A stretch of DNA of 64,000 nt from Kribbella sp. CA-293567 (GCF_027627575.1 NZ_CP114065.1:7192001-7256000); one strand, 5' to 3'; counted from the first letter of the stretch, positions 1 through 9,643 are shown. Made by a program: numbers and translations. Notes: generated from the sequence alone by a model not told the origin.

Positions 1-1
1 C

Positions 2-565
2 GAGATGCTGGACGCCGTCGGTCTCACGCCGGCCGCCAAGCGCCGGGTCGGTCAGTACTCGCTGGGCATGCGGCAGCGGCTCGGCATCGCGGCCGCGCTG
101 CTCGGTGACCCGGCCGCGCTGATCCTGGACGAGCCGGCCAACGGGATGGACCCCGAGGGCATCCGCTGGATGCGTGGGCTGCTGCAGGACTTCGCTTCCC
201 GCGGCGGCACGGTGATCCTGTCCAGCCACCTGCTCGGCGAGGTCCAGGCGACCGTCGACCGGCTGGTCGTCATCGGCGGCGGCAAGATCGTTGCCGACGG
301 CTCCCTGGAGGAGCTGCTGGCCGGCAGCGGCACGCTCGTTCGTGGTCTCGACCCGATCGGCCTGAACCAGGCGCTGACCGCCGCCGGACTGAACCTCGAG
401 CCGCTGCACGACGGCGCGCTCCGCGTCGACGCCTCCGCCGAGCAGGTCGGCCGTGCCGCCGCTGCCGCCGGCCAGGTCCTGCTCGAACTCCGCGAGAGCG
501 ACGGCGCCGGCCTGGAGGAGCTCTTCTTCCAGCTCACCGCCGCCCCCACCGCCGTCGCTGCCTGA
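2..565 (+). CDS. ABC transporter ATP-binding protein, C-terminal part (5' truncated by window edge)
   Basis: This is the ATPase subunit of an ABC-2 type exporter; the Walker A region lies before the window. The visible part carries the signature motif YSLGMRQRL, Walker B ALILDEPANGMDPEG and the switch histidine in VILSSHLLGEV, in the usual order. The C-terminal ~90 residues form the variable accessory tail typical of drug or bacteriocin exporter ATPases. The permease gene follows 41 bp downstream on the same strand, so the two probably form one operon and one complex at the membrane. The substrate cannot be deduced. The open frame reaches the left edge of the window without a start codon of its own, so only the last ~187 residues are seen. 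Confidence 0.93.
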   Translation, partial: EMLDAVGLTPAAKRRVGQYSLGMRQRLGIAAALLGDPAALILDEPANGMDPEGIRWMRGLLQDFASRGGTVILSSHLLGEVQATVDRLVVIGGGKIVADGSLEELLAGSGTLVRGLDPIGLNQALTAAGLNLEPLHDGALRVDASAEQVGRAAAAAGQVLLELRESDGAGLEELFFQLTAAPTAVAA

Positions 566-606
566 CCCCCAACTTCTTCTTCCTAGACCTTCTGGAGCTT
601 TCCACC

Positions 607-1422
607 ATGGCTGTTTCCGAAATCACTTCTCCGGTCGTCGCGGCGGCTCCGGGCAAGCACCGCGCGGCGGTCGCCACCTCGCTGCCGCCCGCCCGCGGCC
701 AGTCGTTCCTCAAGCTCGTCACGATCGAACTGCGCAAGTCCGTGAACACCCGCAGTGGCCGGTTCCTGATCCTGGGCATCCTGGCCTTGGCGCTGGCCGC
801 GCTGACCTGGCAGCTCACCCACATGGAAGACGGCAAACAGGCGTTCGAGAGCTATCTCGGCGCCGCCGCGACCGGTGTCCTGCTGCTGCTGCCCGTGATC
901 GGCGTGATGGCGATGACGAGTGAGTGGACCCAGCGCACCGCGCTGACCACGTTCACGTTGTCGCCGCGCCGGATCCGGGTGCAGCTCGCCAAGTTCGCCT
1001 CGGCGATCGTGCTCAGCGTCGTGGTTCTGAGCGCCACGGTCGTGCTTTCCCTGGCCGGCACCGCCCTCGGCGGCTCGCTGAGCGGCGACGGAGCGTCGTA
1101 CGCCGGCATCGGGGGTTCCCTGGCCGGCGCCTACCTGACCACCGCGCTGAACGTCGTGATGGGTGCCGCCTTCGGTGCGGTGATCGCCCAGACCGCGGTC
1201 GCGATCCTGGTCTTCTTCGTCGCTCCGACCGCCTGGTCGCTGGCCGGGCCGGCGCTGTTCAAGAGCAACGCCGACTACCTGGACGTGTTCGGCGCCTTCG
1301 GCCGGATCTCCGAGCGCGAGCTGAACGGGATGGTGCCGCAGACGCTCACCGCACTCGCGATCTGGATCGTCCTGCCGACCATCGTCGGACTGTGGGCAAG
1401 CTCACGTCGTGAGGTGAAGTAG
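607..1422 (+). CDS. ABC-2 type transporter permease
   Basis: A 271-residue membrane protein and the partner of the ATPase just upstream. It begins with a ~45-residue polar cytoplasmic leader, then shows about six hydrophobic segments: FLILGILALALAALTW, GVLLLLPVIGVMAM, SAIVLSVVVLSATVVLSLAG, ALNVVMGAAFGAVIA, VAILVFFVAPTAWSLAG and TALAIWIVLPTIVGLWA. This is the ABC-2 permease layout. The ATG has a TGGAG box 8 bases upstream. A strong hairpin follows the stop codon and probably ends the operon. Substrate unknown; such pairs export peptides, drugs or lipids. Confidence 0.9.
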   Translation: MAVSEITSPVVAAAPGKHRAAVATSLPPARGQSFLKLVTIELRKSVNTRSGRFLILGILALALAALTWQLTHMEDGKQAFESYLGAAATGVLLLLPVIGVMAMTSEWTQRTALTTFTLSPRRIRVQLAKFASAIVLSVVVLSATVVLSLAGTALGGSLSGDGASYAGIGGSLAGAYLTTALNVVMGAAFGAVIAQTAVAILVFFVAPTAWSLAGPALFKSNADYLDVFGAFGRISERELNGMVPQTLTALAIWIVLPTIVGLWASSRREVK

Positions 1423-1446
1423 CAGCCCCGTCAGGGGCGAAAGACG

Positions 1447-1488
1447 CGGGAGGCCTGGCCGGTTTGAGGGGACCGGCTGGGCCTCCCG
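1447..1488 (+). terminator. Rho-independent-type hairpin after ABC exporter operon
   Basis: Perfect 9-bp arms CGGGAGGCC (1447-1455) and GGCCTCCCG (1480-1488) enclose a loop that itself pairs CCGGT with ACCGG. It lies 25 bp after the permease stop codon. There is no T-run, as is common in GC-rich actinobacteria. Confidence 0.7.
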
Positions 1489-1639
1489 GCCCTGTTGCCG
1501 GACCTCTTCGGGGGTCCAGTCAGGGGGCGGTGCGTGTGTCGGACACCGGCTCCGGGTAACCTAGAACCACGATTACTGACGACTGATCCGTGGACGCCAC
1601 GCTGCGTACCCGGTTGACTTGTGCGAGGGGGTCGACGCT

Positions 1640-1828
1640 ATGGGGCGCGGCCGTGCAAAGGCCAAGCAGACGAAGGTCGCACGCGACCTGAAGTACCGCA
1701 CCTGGGACACCGACTTGGACCAGCTCAAAAAAGAGCTGTCCGGCGGGGACGAGGGCGGTACCTCTGCGAACGGCAACAACGACGCTGACGTCGGCGATGA
1801 CGCCGACGACTACCACCCCCGTCGGTAA
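1640..1828 (+). CDS. DUF3073 family protein
   Basis: A small acidic protein of 62 residues beginning MGRGRAKAKQTKVARDLKY, the hallmark of the DUF3073 family found across actinobacteria. The basic N-terminus is followed by an acidic tail rich in Asp, Asn and Gly that ends in HPRR. The function of the family is not established. An in-frame ATG seven codons upstream is possible, but the conserved N-terminus and a GAGGGGG box before position 1640 select this start. It stands alone between two hairpins (1447-1488 and 1845-1875) and is probably a single-gene unit. Confidence 0.9.
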   Translation: MGRGRAKAKQTKVARDLKYRTWDTDLDQLKKELSGGDEGGTSANGNNDADVGDDADDYHPRR

Positions 1829-1844
1829 AGCTGCAGCACTTCGA

Positions 1845-1875
1845 CCTGCCCGGCGCCTCGGGGCGCTTGGGCAGG
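1845..1875 (+). terminator. Hairpin after the DUF3073 gene
   Basis: Arms CCTGCCC (1845-1851) and GGGCAGG (1869-1875) with an inner GCGCC/GGCGC pairing, followed by TTGATTG. It starts 17 bp after the stop codon, as expected for an intrinsic terminator. Confidence 0.7.
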
Positions 1876-2061
1876 TTGATTGCGCTTAGCCGACGTAGTT
1901 CCACCACACGGCAGGTCAGGTCTTCCCAGCCTGCCCTTTTCCGAAGCATTGGCAGTCCGGATCGTCCTTCGGCGCCCTGAGCCCAGCCCAGGCACCGAAG
2001 GACCTTTCGCGTGCCCGCCACTGACGAGCACCTCGCGGCTACCTGCGCTACATCAGCCCGC

Positions 2062-2510
2062 GGTAGGCCAACACATCGCCGCTACCCAGCACTGCTGCTG
2101 ATCTCCATCGCCTCAGCCCGCACTGCCGCTCGCCGGAGTTGCGCCAGCCCGTACTGCGGTTGCCGCCGCTGTGCCAGCCTGTACTGCAGCTGCCCACAGC
2201 ATCCGACCGCTTCGGCACCTGCTGTTGCCAACACCGCCGCTACCAGCGCTGCTGCCGATCGCCATCGCCTCAGCCCGCACTGCCGATCGCCGGAGTTGGG
2301 CCAGCCCGTACTGCGATCGGCTGCGCTGCAACTGCCCACAGCATCCACCCGCTTCGGCACCTGCTGTTGCCAACACCGCCGCTACCAGCGCTGCTGCCGA
2401 TCTCCATCGCCTCAGCCCGCATTGCCACTAGCCAGCGATGCGCCAGCCGGTACTGCGTGGCCGCCACTGCACCAGCCGGACCGCGGCCTGCGCCGACCCG
2501 TACGTACTGT
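2062..2510. repeat. Imperfect direct-repeat array, unit about 142 bp, apparently non-coding
   Basis: The 730-bp space between the DUF3073 gene and purM contains no convincing gene. A block beginning CCATCGCCTCAGCCCG recurs at 2105, 2262 and 2404 (spacings 157 and 142). A 53-bp segment at 2208-2260 is repeated exactly at 2350-2402, and a degenerate copy of its second half lies near 2068-2104. A short motif of the form GCCAGCCNGTACTGC also recurs about four times. Neither 142 nor 157 is a multiple of three, so successive copies fall in different reading frames. The Cys-rich open frames across the array are therefore most likely chance translations of the repeat. Confidence 0.8.
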
Positions 2511-2514
2511 GATT

Positions 2515-2550
2515 AGGCCGCCGCCAAGTCAGGTGACGCTGCGGCGGCCT
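2515..2550 (-). terminator. Hairpin terminator downstream of purM
   Basis: Perfect 10-bp arms AGGCCGCCGC (2515-2524) and GCGGCGGCCT (2541-2550) lie 8 bp beyond the purM stop codon on the reverse strand. Probable end of the purF-purM transcript. Confidence 0.7.
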
Positions 2551-2558
2551 CGGGGACT

Positions 2559-3638
2559 TCAGTTGGCGTAGTCGCCCTGGAGCTCGACGCCTGCCTTGGC
2601 GTCGGTTGCCGTGCTGACCTCGCCGCACACCCAGGCGGTGATGTCGCGCTCGGCGAGTGTCGCGATCGCGCGGTCGGCGGCGGCGGGGTCCAGGACGGCG
2701 ACCATGCCGACGCCCATGTTCAGCGTCTTCTCGAGTTCGAGCTGGGGGACGCCGCCCAGCTGACCGACCAGGCCGAAGATCGGGGCCGGGGTCCAGCTGG
2801 AGCGGTCGATCCGGACCGCGAGGTCCTCGGGGATGACGCGGGCCAGGTTGGCCGCGAATCCACCACCAGTGATGTGCGACATGGCATGCAGCGGCTTCTC
2901 ATCAGCAGCGTTCAGCTCGCGGATCAGCTCGAGGCAGTGCTTGGCGTAGACCCGGGTCGGGATCAGCAGCGTCTCGCCGAGCGTGCCGCCGAGCTCGGGG
3001 ACCTCGCGGTCGAGCTGCCAGCCGGCCCGGTCGAAGAACACGTGCCGGACCAGGCTGTACCCGTTGGAGTGCAGCCCGGAGGACGCCATCGCGACCACCA
3101 CGTCACCCGCGCGGACCCGGTCCGCGCCGATCACCTCGTCGGCTTCGACGACTCCGGTGGCCGCGCCGGCCACGTCGTACTCGCCGGCCTCCAGCAGCCC
3201 CGGGTGCTCGGCCGTCTCGCCGCCGACGAGCGCAGTACCGGCCTCGACACAGGCCTCCGCGATGCCCTTGACGATCTGCGCGATCGTCTCCGGCACCACC
3301 TTGCCGGTGCAGATGTAGTCGGTCATGAACAACGGCTCGGCACCGCAGACCACCAGGTCGTCGACAACCATGCCGACCAGGTCGAAGCCGATCGTGTCGT
3401 GCCGGTCCAGCTTCTGCGCGATCGCGACCTTGGTGCCGACCCCGTCGGTGGAGGTGGCCAGCAACGGCCGCCGGTACGCCGTCAGCGCACTCGCGTCGAA
3501 CAGCCCGGCGAATCCGCCGAGCCCACCGACCACCTCGGGACGGGTCGCCTTGGCCACCCATTCCTTCATCAGTTCGACGGCCCGGTCACCGGCCTCGATG
3601 TCGACACCGGCGGCCGCGTAGCTCGCGCCCTCGCTCAC
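2559..3638 (-). CDS. purM: Phosphoribosylformylglycinamidine cyclo-ligase (AIR synthetase)
   Basis: Catalyses the ATP-dependent closure of FGAM to aminoimidazole ribonucleotide, step 5 of purine synthesis, in the cytosol. The 359-residue protein starts VSEGASYAAAGVDIEAGDRA and contains the family motifs STDGVGTK, ALVGGETAEHPG, SSGLHSNGYSL and HITGGGFAANL. The GTG at 3638 was chosen over longer starts because AAGGAG lies just upstream and the SYAAAGVDI start matches the family. It follows purF with a 31-bp gap, so purF-purM is an operon. Length is normal. Confidence 0.97.
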   Translation of the reverse strand: MSEGASYAAAGVDIEAGDRAVELMKEWVAKATRPEVVGGLGGFAGLFDASALTAYRRPLLATSTDGVGTKVAIAQKLDRHDTIGFDLVGMVVDDLVVCGAEPLFMTDYICTGKVVPETIAQIVKGIAEACVEAGTALVGGETAEHPGLLEAGEYDVAGAATGVVEADEVIGADRVRAGDVVVAMASSGLHSNGYSLVRHVFFDRAGWQLDREVPELGGTLGETLLIPTRVYAKHCLELIRELNAADEKPLHAMSHITGGGFAANLARVIPEDLAVRIDRSSWTPAPIFGLVGQLGGVPQLELEKTLNMGVGMVAVLDPAAADRAIATLAERDITAWVCGEVSTATDAKAGVELQGDYAN

Positions 3639-3669
3639 TGTGGTTCTCCTTCTTGGGGGCTTGCGGGCT

Positions 3670-5232
3670 CTACGGCCGCGACAGGGCGTCGGCGGCACCG
3701 GCGCCACCGGACACGGTGGCGAGGCCGTCGACGTCGGTGCTGACCGGTATCTCGAGCAGGTGCTTGCCCAGCTGCTCCGGTTCGGGCAGCGCGACCGGGT
3801 AGACCCCGTCGAAGCAGGCCCGGCAGAGCTGGTCCTTCGGCACCGTGGTGGCGTCGATCAGCCCGTCCAGGCTGACGTACCCGAGGGAGTCCGCGCCGAT
3901 CGAGCGGCAGATCTCCTCGGTGTTCAGGCCGTTCGCGATCAGCTCGGCGCGGCTGGCGAAGTCGATGCCGTAGAAACACGGCCACTTCACCGGCGGCGAC
4001 GAGATCCGGACGTGGATCTCCTTCGCGCCCGACTCGCGCAGCATCTTGATCACCGCGCGCTGGGTGTTGCCGCGGACGATCGAGTCGTCGACGACGACCA
4101 GGCGCTTGCCCTCGATCACCTCGCGCAGCGGGTTCAGCTTCAGCCGGATGCCCAGCTGGCGGATGGTCTGGCTGGGCTGGATGAAGGTCCGGCCGACATA
4201 GGCGTTCTTGACCAGCCCGGAACCGTAGGGGATGCCCGACTCCTCGGCGTACCCGATGGCGCCCGGCGTACCGGACTCCGGGGTGGCGATCACCAGGTCG
4301 GCCTCGACCGGGTGCTCCCGGGCGAGCCGGCGGCCCACCTCGACGCGGGTGGAGTGGATCCGCTGACCGGAGATCTGGGTGTCCGGGCGGGCCAGGTAGA
4401 CGAACTCGAACAGGCAGCCCTTGGGCTCCGGCTCGGCGAACTTGGTGGAGCGCAGGCCGTCCTCGTCGATCGCGACGATCTCGCCCGGCTCGACCTCACG
4501 GATGAAGCTGGCGCCGACGATGTCGAGGGCGGCGGTCTCGCTGGCCACCACCCAGCCCCGCTCCAGCCGGCCGAGCACCAGCGGACGGATGCCCTGCGGG
4601 TCGCGGGCGGCGTACAGGGTGGTTTCGTCCATGAAGACCAGGCTGTAGGCGCCCTTGACCTTCGGCAGCACCTTGGCGGCCGCCTGCTCGATGGTCAGGT
4701 CCGGGTAGCCGGCCAGCATCGAGGTGAGCAGATCGGTGTCGGAGGAGGCGCCGTGTTTGGCGTTCGCCTTCGCGTGCTCGACCTCCAGGTCCAGCCCGAG
4801 ATCGAGGTCGTCGCGCCCGCTCAGCGTCGCGGCCAGCTCACCGGTGTTGGTGAGGTTGCCGTTGTGCCCGAGCGCGATCGAACCGGTCGCGGTGGACCGG
4901 AAGGTCGGCTGGGCGTTGGCCCAGACACTCGACCCGGTGGTCGAGTACCGGCAGTGACCGACCGCTATGTATCCCTTCAGCGAGGCGAGCGTCGCCTCGT
5001 CGAAGGCCTGGCTGACCAGACCCATGTCCTTGTAGACCAGGATCTGACTGCCGTTGCTGACCGCGATGCCAGCCGACTCCTGCCCCCGGTGCTGCAGAGC
5101 GAAGAGTCCGAAATAGGAGAGTTTGGCGACCTCTTCCCCCGGTGCCCAGACCCCGAAGACGCCACAAGCGTCCTGAGGGCCCAGATCCTGCGGGTCAAGA
5201 TCATGAGTGAGCCGACCATCGCCACGAGCCAC
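3670..5232 (-). CDS. purF: Amidophosphoribosyltransferase
   Basis: First committed enzyme of purine synthesis: PRPP + glutamine gives phosphoribosylamine. The 520-residue protein has a short propeptide, then Cys23 in DACGVFGVW, the glutaminase nucleophile exposed after processing. The glutaminase motifs QHRGQESAGI and VGHCRYSTTG are present. The PRPP site RLVVVDDSIVRGNTQR is in the C-terminal half. Cysteines in KGCLFEF, WPCFYGID and QLCRACFDG fit the Fe-S type PurF of Gram-positives. The GTG start at 5232 precedes the propeptide. First gene of purF-purM. Confidence 0.97.
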   Translation of the reverse strand: MARGDGRLTHDLDPQDLGPQDACGVFGVWAPGEEVAKLSYFGLFALQHRGQESAGIAVSNGSQILVYKDMGLVSQAFDEATLASLKGYIAVGHCRYSTTGSSVWANAQPTFRSTATGSIALGHNGNLTNTGELAATLSGRDDLDLGLDLEVEHAKANAKHGASSDTDLLTSMLAGYPDLTIEQAAAKVLPKVKGAYSLVFMDETTLYAARDPQGIRPLVLGRLERGWVVASETAALDIVGASFIREVEPGEIVAIDEDGLRSTKFAEPEPKGCLFEFVYLARPDTQISGQRIHSTRVEVGRRLAREHPVEADLVIATPESGTPGAIGYAEESGIPYGSGLVKNAYVGRTFIQPSQTIRQLGIRLKLNPLREVIEGKRLVVVDDSIVRGNTQRAVIKMLRESGAKEIHVRISSPPVKWPCFYGIDFASRAELIANGLNTEEICRSIGADSLGYVSLDGLIDATTVPKDQLCRACFDGVYPVALPEPEQLGKHLLEIPVSTDVDGLATVSGGAGAADALSRP

Positions 5233-5250
5233 GCCCGGCAGTCTACGGGA

Positions 5251-5391
5251 CTAGAACTGCCAGCAGTTCACGCCGGGTGCGCACTGGGTGGTCCCAGGGT
5301 CCCCGGCCGCCCGGCCGCCCGGACTCGGCAATACCGAAAATGTGGCGACCAGCGCCAGAGCGCCGACTACAGTAAGCCACTTCTTGATCAC
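5251..5391 (-). CDS. Small secreted Cys-containing peptide, candidate signal precursor
   Basis: A 46-codon frame starting GTG at 5391 with a GGAGGG box 7-8 bases upstream. The product begins VIKKWLTVVGALALVATFSV, a basic n-region plus hydrophobic core typical of a secretion signal. It ends AAGDPGTTQCAPGVNCWQF, with two cysteines five residues apart and an aromatic C-terminus. It lies just beyond the start of purF on the same strand and is divergent from the TrmB/LuxR regulator, with 103 bp between start codons. I recognise no named family. Pairing of a tiny secreted peptide with a divergent regulator suggests a pheromone or other regulatory peptide; this is inference. It could instead be a spurious frame, but the start site, signal sequence and position argue against that. 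Confidence 0.6.
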   Translation of the reverse strand: MIKKWLTVVGALALVATFSVLPSPGGRAAGDPGTTQCAPGVNCWQF

Positions 5392-5494
5392 GACTCGGCC
5401 CTCCGAATAATCTGAAACAACCAATATCAAGCGCTCAATGTCGACGCACTCTGTATATGGTCGGTTCCGAACAGACACTGGAGGAGTGAACAAC
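5392..5494. promoter_or_regulatory. Shared divergent promoter region, peptide gene and TrmB/LuxR regulator
   Basis: This 103-bp gap is clearly richer in A+T than its surroundings (for example AATAATCTGAAACAACCAATATCAAG), as expected for promoters. On the plus strand TATATG near 5452 could serve as a -10 box for the regulator. On the minus strand TTGATA-like and GATTAT-like hexamers precede the peptide gene. No clear inverted repeat was seen. Confidence 0.5.
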
Positions 5495-6478
5495 GTGCTG
5501 GAACCGCTGGGTGTGGATGACGCCACCTTCGCGGTCTACCATGCCCTGCTCAGCCGCCCGGACAGTACTCCGGAGCAGATCGCGGCGCTGCTGAACCGGT
5601 CCCTGAGCGACGTGCTGGACACGATGAACCAGCTGCGGAAGCTCGAACTGCTGGTCCCGACCTGGACCGACCCGGGCGCCGAGCACGCGGTCCACCCCCG
5701 GGTGGGCCTGTCCGGGCTGGCCGAGCGCCGCCGCGGTGAACTGACCCAGATGCTCAACGAGCTGAACCAGGCCGAGTCCTCGGCCGACGTGATCGCGGAG
5801 CAGTACAACGAGCTCCTCACCTCCCGCAGCAGCGGTGACATCGAGGTACTGAAGGGCCGCGCGAACGCGTCCCGGCGGATCGAGGAGCTCGGTCTGAAGG
5901 CGAAGAACTCCTTCTGGGGGATGGTGCCGGCCCACATCGACGACGCGCTGCACCCGGTCGAAGGGTCGCCGGACGCGCCGTTGCTCGAGCGCGGGCTGAA
6001 GATGCGCACCATCTACCTGCAGAGCATGACGGTCTCCAAGCCCGGTCTCGACTACGCGGCGATGCTGCACCGCCTCGGCGGCGAGGTCCGGGCGACCCCG
6101 ACCCTGCCGATGCGGCTGCTCATCCTCGACCACGAGATCGCGATCATGGCGATGGACCCGGAGAACCCGACCGCCGGCGCGGTGATCCACCGCAGCCCCT
6201 CGGTGGTCGCACTCGCGCTCGCCCTCTTCGACGCCTACTGGTCCCGCGCCTCGGAGCTCTTCTCCCCCGAGGACCGCGACGACAACAACCCGCTCACCCC
6301 GCACGAGGCCGAGGTACTGCGCCTGCTGGCCGGCGGCGCCAAGGACGAGCAGGTGGCCCGGCTGCTCGGCATCTCGCTGCGCACCGCCCGGCGGATCACC
6401 GCCAACCTCTCCGAGAGGCTGGATGCCACCAGCCGGTTCGAACTCGGAGTGGCCGCCGCGAAACGCGGCTGGGTCTGA
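5495..6478 (+). CDS. TrmB-like / LuxR-type HTH transcriptional regulator
   Basis: A 327-residue regulator. Residues ~5-65 form a TrmB-like winged helix (TFAVYHALLSRPDSTPEQIA). The middle (~105-245) resembles the TrmB effector domain, with ALKGRANASRRIEEL and TLPMRLLILDHEIAIM. The last ~60 residues are a LuxR-type helix-turn-helix (LTPHEAEVLRLLAGGAKDEQ, then ARLLGISLRTARRI). This architecture is common in actinomycetes; ligands are mostly unknown. The start at 5495 (GTG) is chosen because GGAGG lies 10 bases before it; the alternative GTG at 5486 is too close to that box. It is divergent from the small peptide gene and probably controls it. Confidence 0.88.
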   Translation: MLEPLGVDDATFAVYHALLSRPDSTPEQIAALLNRSLSDVLDTMNQLRKLELLVPTWTDPGAEHAVHPRVGLSGLAERRRGELTQMLNELNQAESSADVIAEQYNELLTSRSSGDIEVLKGRANASRRIEELGLKAKNSFWGMVPAHIDDALHPVEGSPDAPLLERGLKMRTIYLQSMTVSKPGLDYAAMLHRLGGEVRATPTLPMRLLILDHEIAIMAMDPENPTAGAVIHRSPSVVALALALFDAYWSRASELFSPEDRDDNNPLTPHEAEVLRLLAGGAKDEQVARLLGISLRTARRITANLSERLDATSRFELGVAAAKRGWV

Positions 6479-6849
6479 TCGCCGAAAAGCACACCGGAAA
6501 TGGCGGCGAATTACTTCGCCGGGACTGGTTGCGGGCCGAGATCGACAATTTCAATTCGCAGAACGGGACTACTCGGTTCCGGTATTTGTGAGTTGCCGTC
6601 ACAGCATGCGGAATTCCGCAGGTACGACAACGGCGAGAGCTGCCTGCAGGGGCGTCCCGCCAGGAGAGCTGGGGATGACGGCACCGCGGACCAGGCCGGT
6701 CCGGCGACCTGCGGACTAGACCAATCAGGCCAGGAATTGCGATCCGATCGAAATGCGGACTGGACCAGGATTCTGCCGGGGATGGCGCCACAACTGAGCG
6801 AAGTGGCCCGGTTCGCTCAGTTGTGGACCGATTTCCGGTTGCCGCGGGG
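6479..6849. other. Intergenic region between convergent regulator and pntB, no gene seen
   Basis: 371 bp of somewhat lower GC than the flanks. Open frames here run into the pntB coding region on the wrong strand and show no protein-like features. The only clear structure is the hairpin at 6788-6826. Confidence 0.6.
6788..6826. terminator. Strong hairpin between convergent genes
   Basis: Perfect 15-bp arms CCACAACTGAGCGAA (6788-6802) and TTCGCTCAGTTGTGG (6812-6826) with a 9-nt loop, 23 bp beyond the pntB stop codon. It probably works as a terminator for pntB and, being symmetric, for the regulator too. No T-run is present. Confidence 0.6.
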
Positions 6850-8216
<1,367 letters not shown>

Positions 8217-8220
<4 letters not shown>

Positions 8221-8522
8221 TTGTGCAGCTCCTTCTTGCGCGCCGCCGGACCGCGGAACATCTGCAGCATCCGGTCGGTGACGACGAATCCGCCGACCAT
8301 GTTCACCGTCGCCAGTACGACGGCCAGCAACCCGACGATCACCACGCCGGTGGACTCGGCCTGGCCGGTGACGATGATGGCGCCGACCAGGATGACGCCG
8401 TGGATCGCGTTCGCGCCCGACATCAACGGGGTGTGCAGGGTCGAGGAGACCTTGCTGATCACCTCGACGCCGACGAACGCCGCGAGCACGAAGATCGTCA
8501 GCAAAGCGATGGTCTCGGTCAT
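8217..8522 (-). CDS. pntAb: NAD(P) transhydrogenase subunit alpha part 2 (membrane)
   Basis: A 101-residue membrane subunit carrying part of the proton channel of transhydrogenase. Hydrophobic helices include IALLTIFVLAAFVGVEVISK, NAIHGVILVGAIIVTG and VVIVGLLAVVLATVNMVGGF. The sequence LHTPLMSGANAIHGVI is diagnostic of this family. It overlaps both neighbours by 4 bp: ATGA with pntAa and GTGA with pntB. The split of the alpha subunit into two genes is the usual arrangement in many actinobacteria and alphaproteobacteria. Confidence 0.96.
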
Positions 8523-9643
8523 GCCATCGGTCCTTCCAGCAACTCGCGGGTCGGCTCGTGCAGCACGGTGCCGTCATGGGTGAGGCAGCAACCGCGGACG
8601 ATCTCGTCGGAGAAGTCGGGGTTGAACTCGGCGTCGCGGGTCATCAGCGTGATCAGGTTCGCGATGTTCTGCCCGTAGAGCCGGCTGGCCGGGCCGGCCA
8701 TCTGGCTGGGCACGTTCGCGCCGCCCCAGACCAGTGCGTTGCCGATCATCAGTTCGGTCCCGGCCACCGAGCCCTCGACGTTGCCGCCGGACTCCGAGGC
8801 CAGGTCGACGACGACCGAGCCGGGCTTCATCTGCTCGACCATCGAGCGCGACACCAGCATCGGCGCCGTCCGGCCGGGCACCGCGGCGGTGGTGATCAGC
8901 GCGTCCGCGCCCGCGATGTACGGCGTCAGCAGGTCACGCTGCAGCTGCGCGCGCTCCTCGGTCATCTCGCGGGCGTAGCCACCCGGCCCGTCCAGCGTGC
9001 CGAGCTCCAGCTCGATCGGCTGGGCGCCCATCGACGCGATCTCCTCGGCGGCGGCGGTGCGGACGTCGTACGCCTTCACCACCGCGCCGAGGCGCTTCGC
9101 GGTCGCGATCGCCTGCAGTCCGGCGACACCGGCGCCCAGCACCAGCACCTGGGCCGGCGGCACCGTGCCGGCGGCGGTCATGTTCAGCGGGAAGAACCGC
9201 GGCAGCCGCTCGGCGGCGACGATGGCCGCCCGGTAGCCGGCCACCAGGGCCTGCGAGGAGAGTGCGTCCATCGACTGCGCCCGGGAGATCCGCGGGATCA
9301 TCTCCATCGCGAACGCCGTCAGCTTGGCCCGGGTCGCGGCCCGGACCACGTCCGGCGGGTTGGTCGGCAGGAAGGACATCAACGCCGTACCGGCGTGCAG
9401 CCGCTGCAGCCGCTCGCGCTCGAGCGGCTGCACCGACACCACCACCGTCGCGGCATGGTCGGCCCCCCAGGCCACCTCGGCTCCCGCCTCGCGGTAGGCG
9501 TCGTCGGAGTACAGCGCGCGCTCGCCGGCCGCGGGCTCGACCGCGACCTCGTAGCCGAGCTGGACGAGCTTGACGACTTGTTCCGGCACCAGGGCCACCC
9601 GGCGCTCGGCCGGTCTGGTCTCTCGCACTACTGCGATCTTCAC
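8519..9643 (-). CDS. pntAa: NAD(P) transhydrogenase subunit alpha part 1 (NAD-binding)
   Basis: Cytosolic NAD(H)-binding domain I of transhydrogenase, 374 residues, beginning VKIAVVRETRPAERRVALVP, which is closely related to alanine dehydrogenase. The Rossmann motif VLGAGVAGLQAIATAKRLGA and the downstream KAYDVRTAA are clear. Start is GTG at 9643 with a weak GGCGA box. First gene of pntAa-pntAb-pntB; the M20 peptidase gene ends 53 bp upstream on the same strand, so read-through from it is possible. Confidence 0.96.
   Translation of the reverse strand: MKIAVVRETRPAERRVALVPEQVVKLVQLGYEVAVEPAAGERALYSDDAYREAGAEVAWGADHAATVVVSVQPLERERLQRLHAGTALMSFLPTNPPDVVRAATRAKLTAFAMEMIPRISRAQSMDALSSQALVAGYRAAIVAAERLPRFFPLNMTAAGTVPPAQVLVLGAGVAGLQAIATAKRLGAVVKAYDVRTAAAEEIASMGAQPIELELGTLDGPGGYAREMTEERAQLQRDLLTPYIAGADALITTAAVPGRTAPMLVSRSMVEQMKPGSVVVDLASESGGNVEGSVAGTELMIGNALVWGGANVPSQMAGPASRLYGQNIANLITLMTRDAEFNPDFSDEIVRGCCLTHDGTVLHEPTRELLEGPMA

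Noticed and set aside
2062-2510. CRISPR-like array
   Set aside because: Units are about 142 bp with continuous similarity, not short repeats with unique spacers, and no cas genes are present.
2011-2571. Cys-rich 186-codon open frame across the repeat array, a possible Cys-rich protein
   Set aside because: The repeat period is not a multiple of three, other frames are equally open, and no ribosome site or family match is seen. The cysteines come from repeated CTGCTG-type DNA.
3640-5415. Long plus-strand frame antisense to purF
   Set aside because: It is Asp/Arg/Gly-rich translation of the opposite strand of a clear purF gene, a common artefact at high GC.
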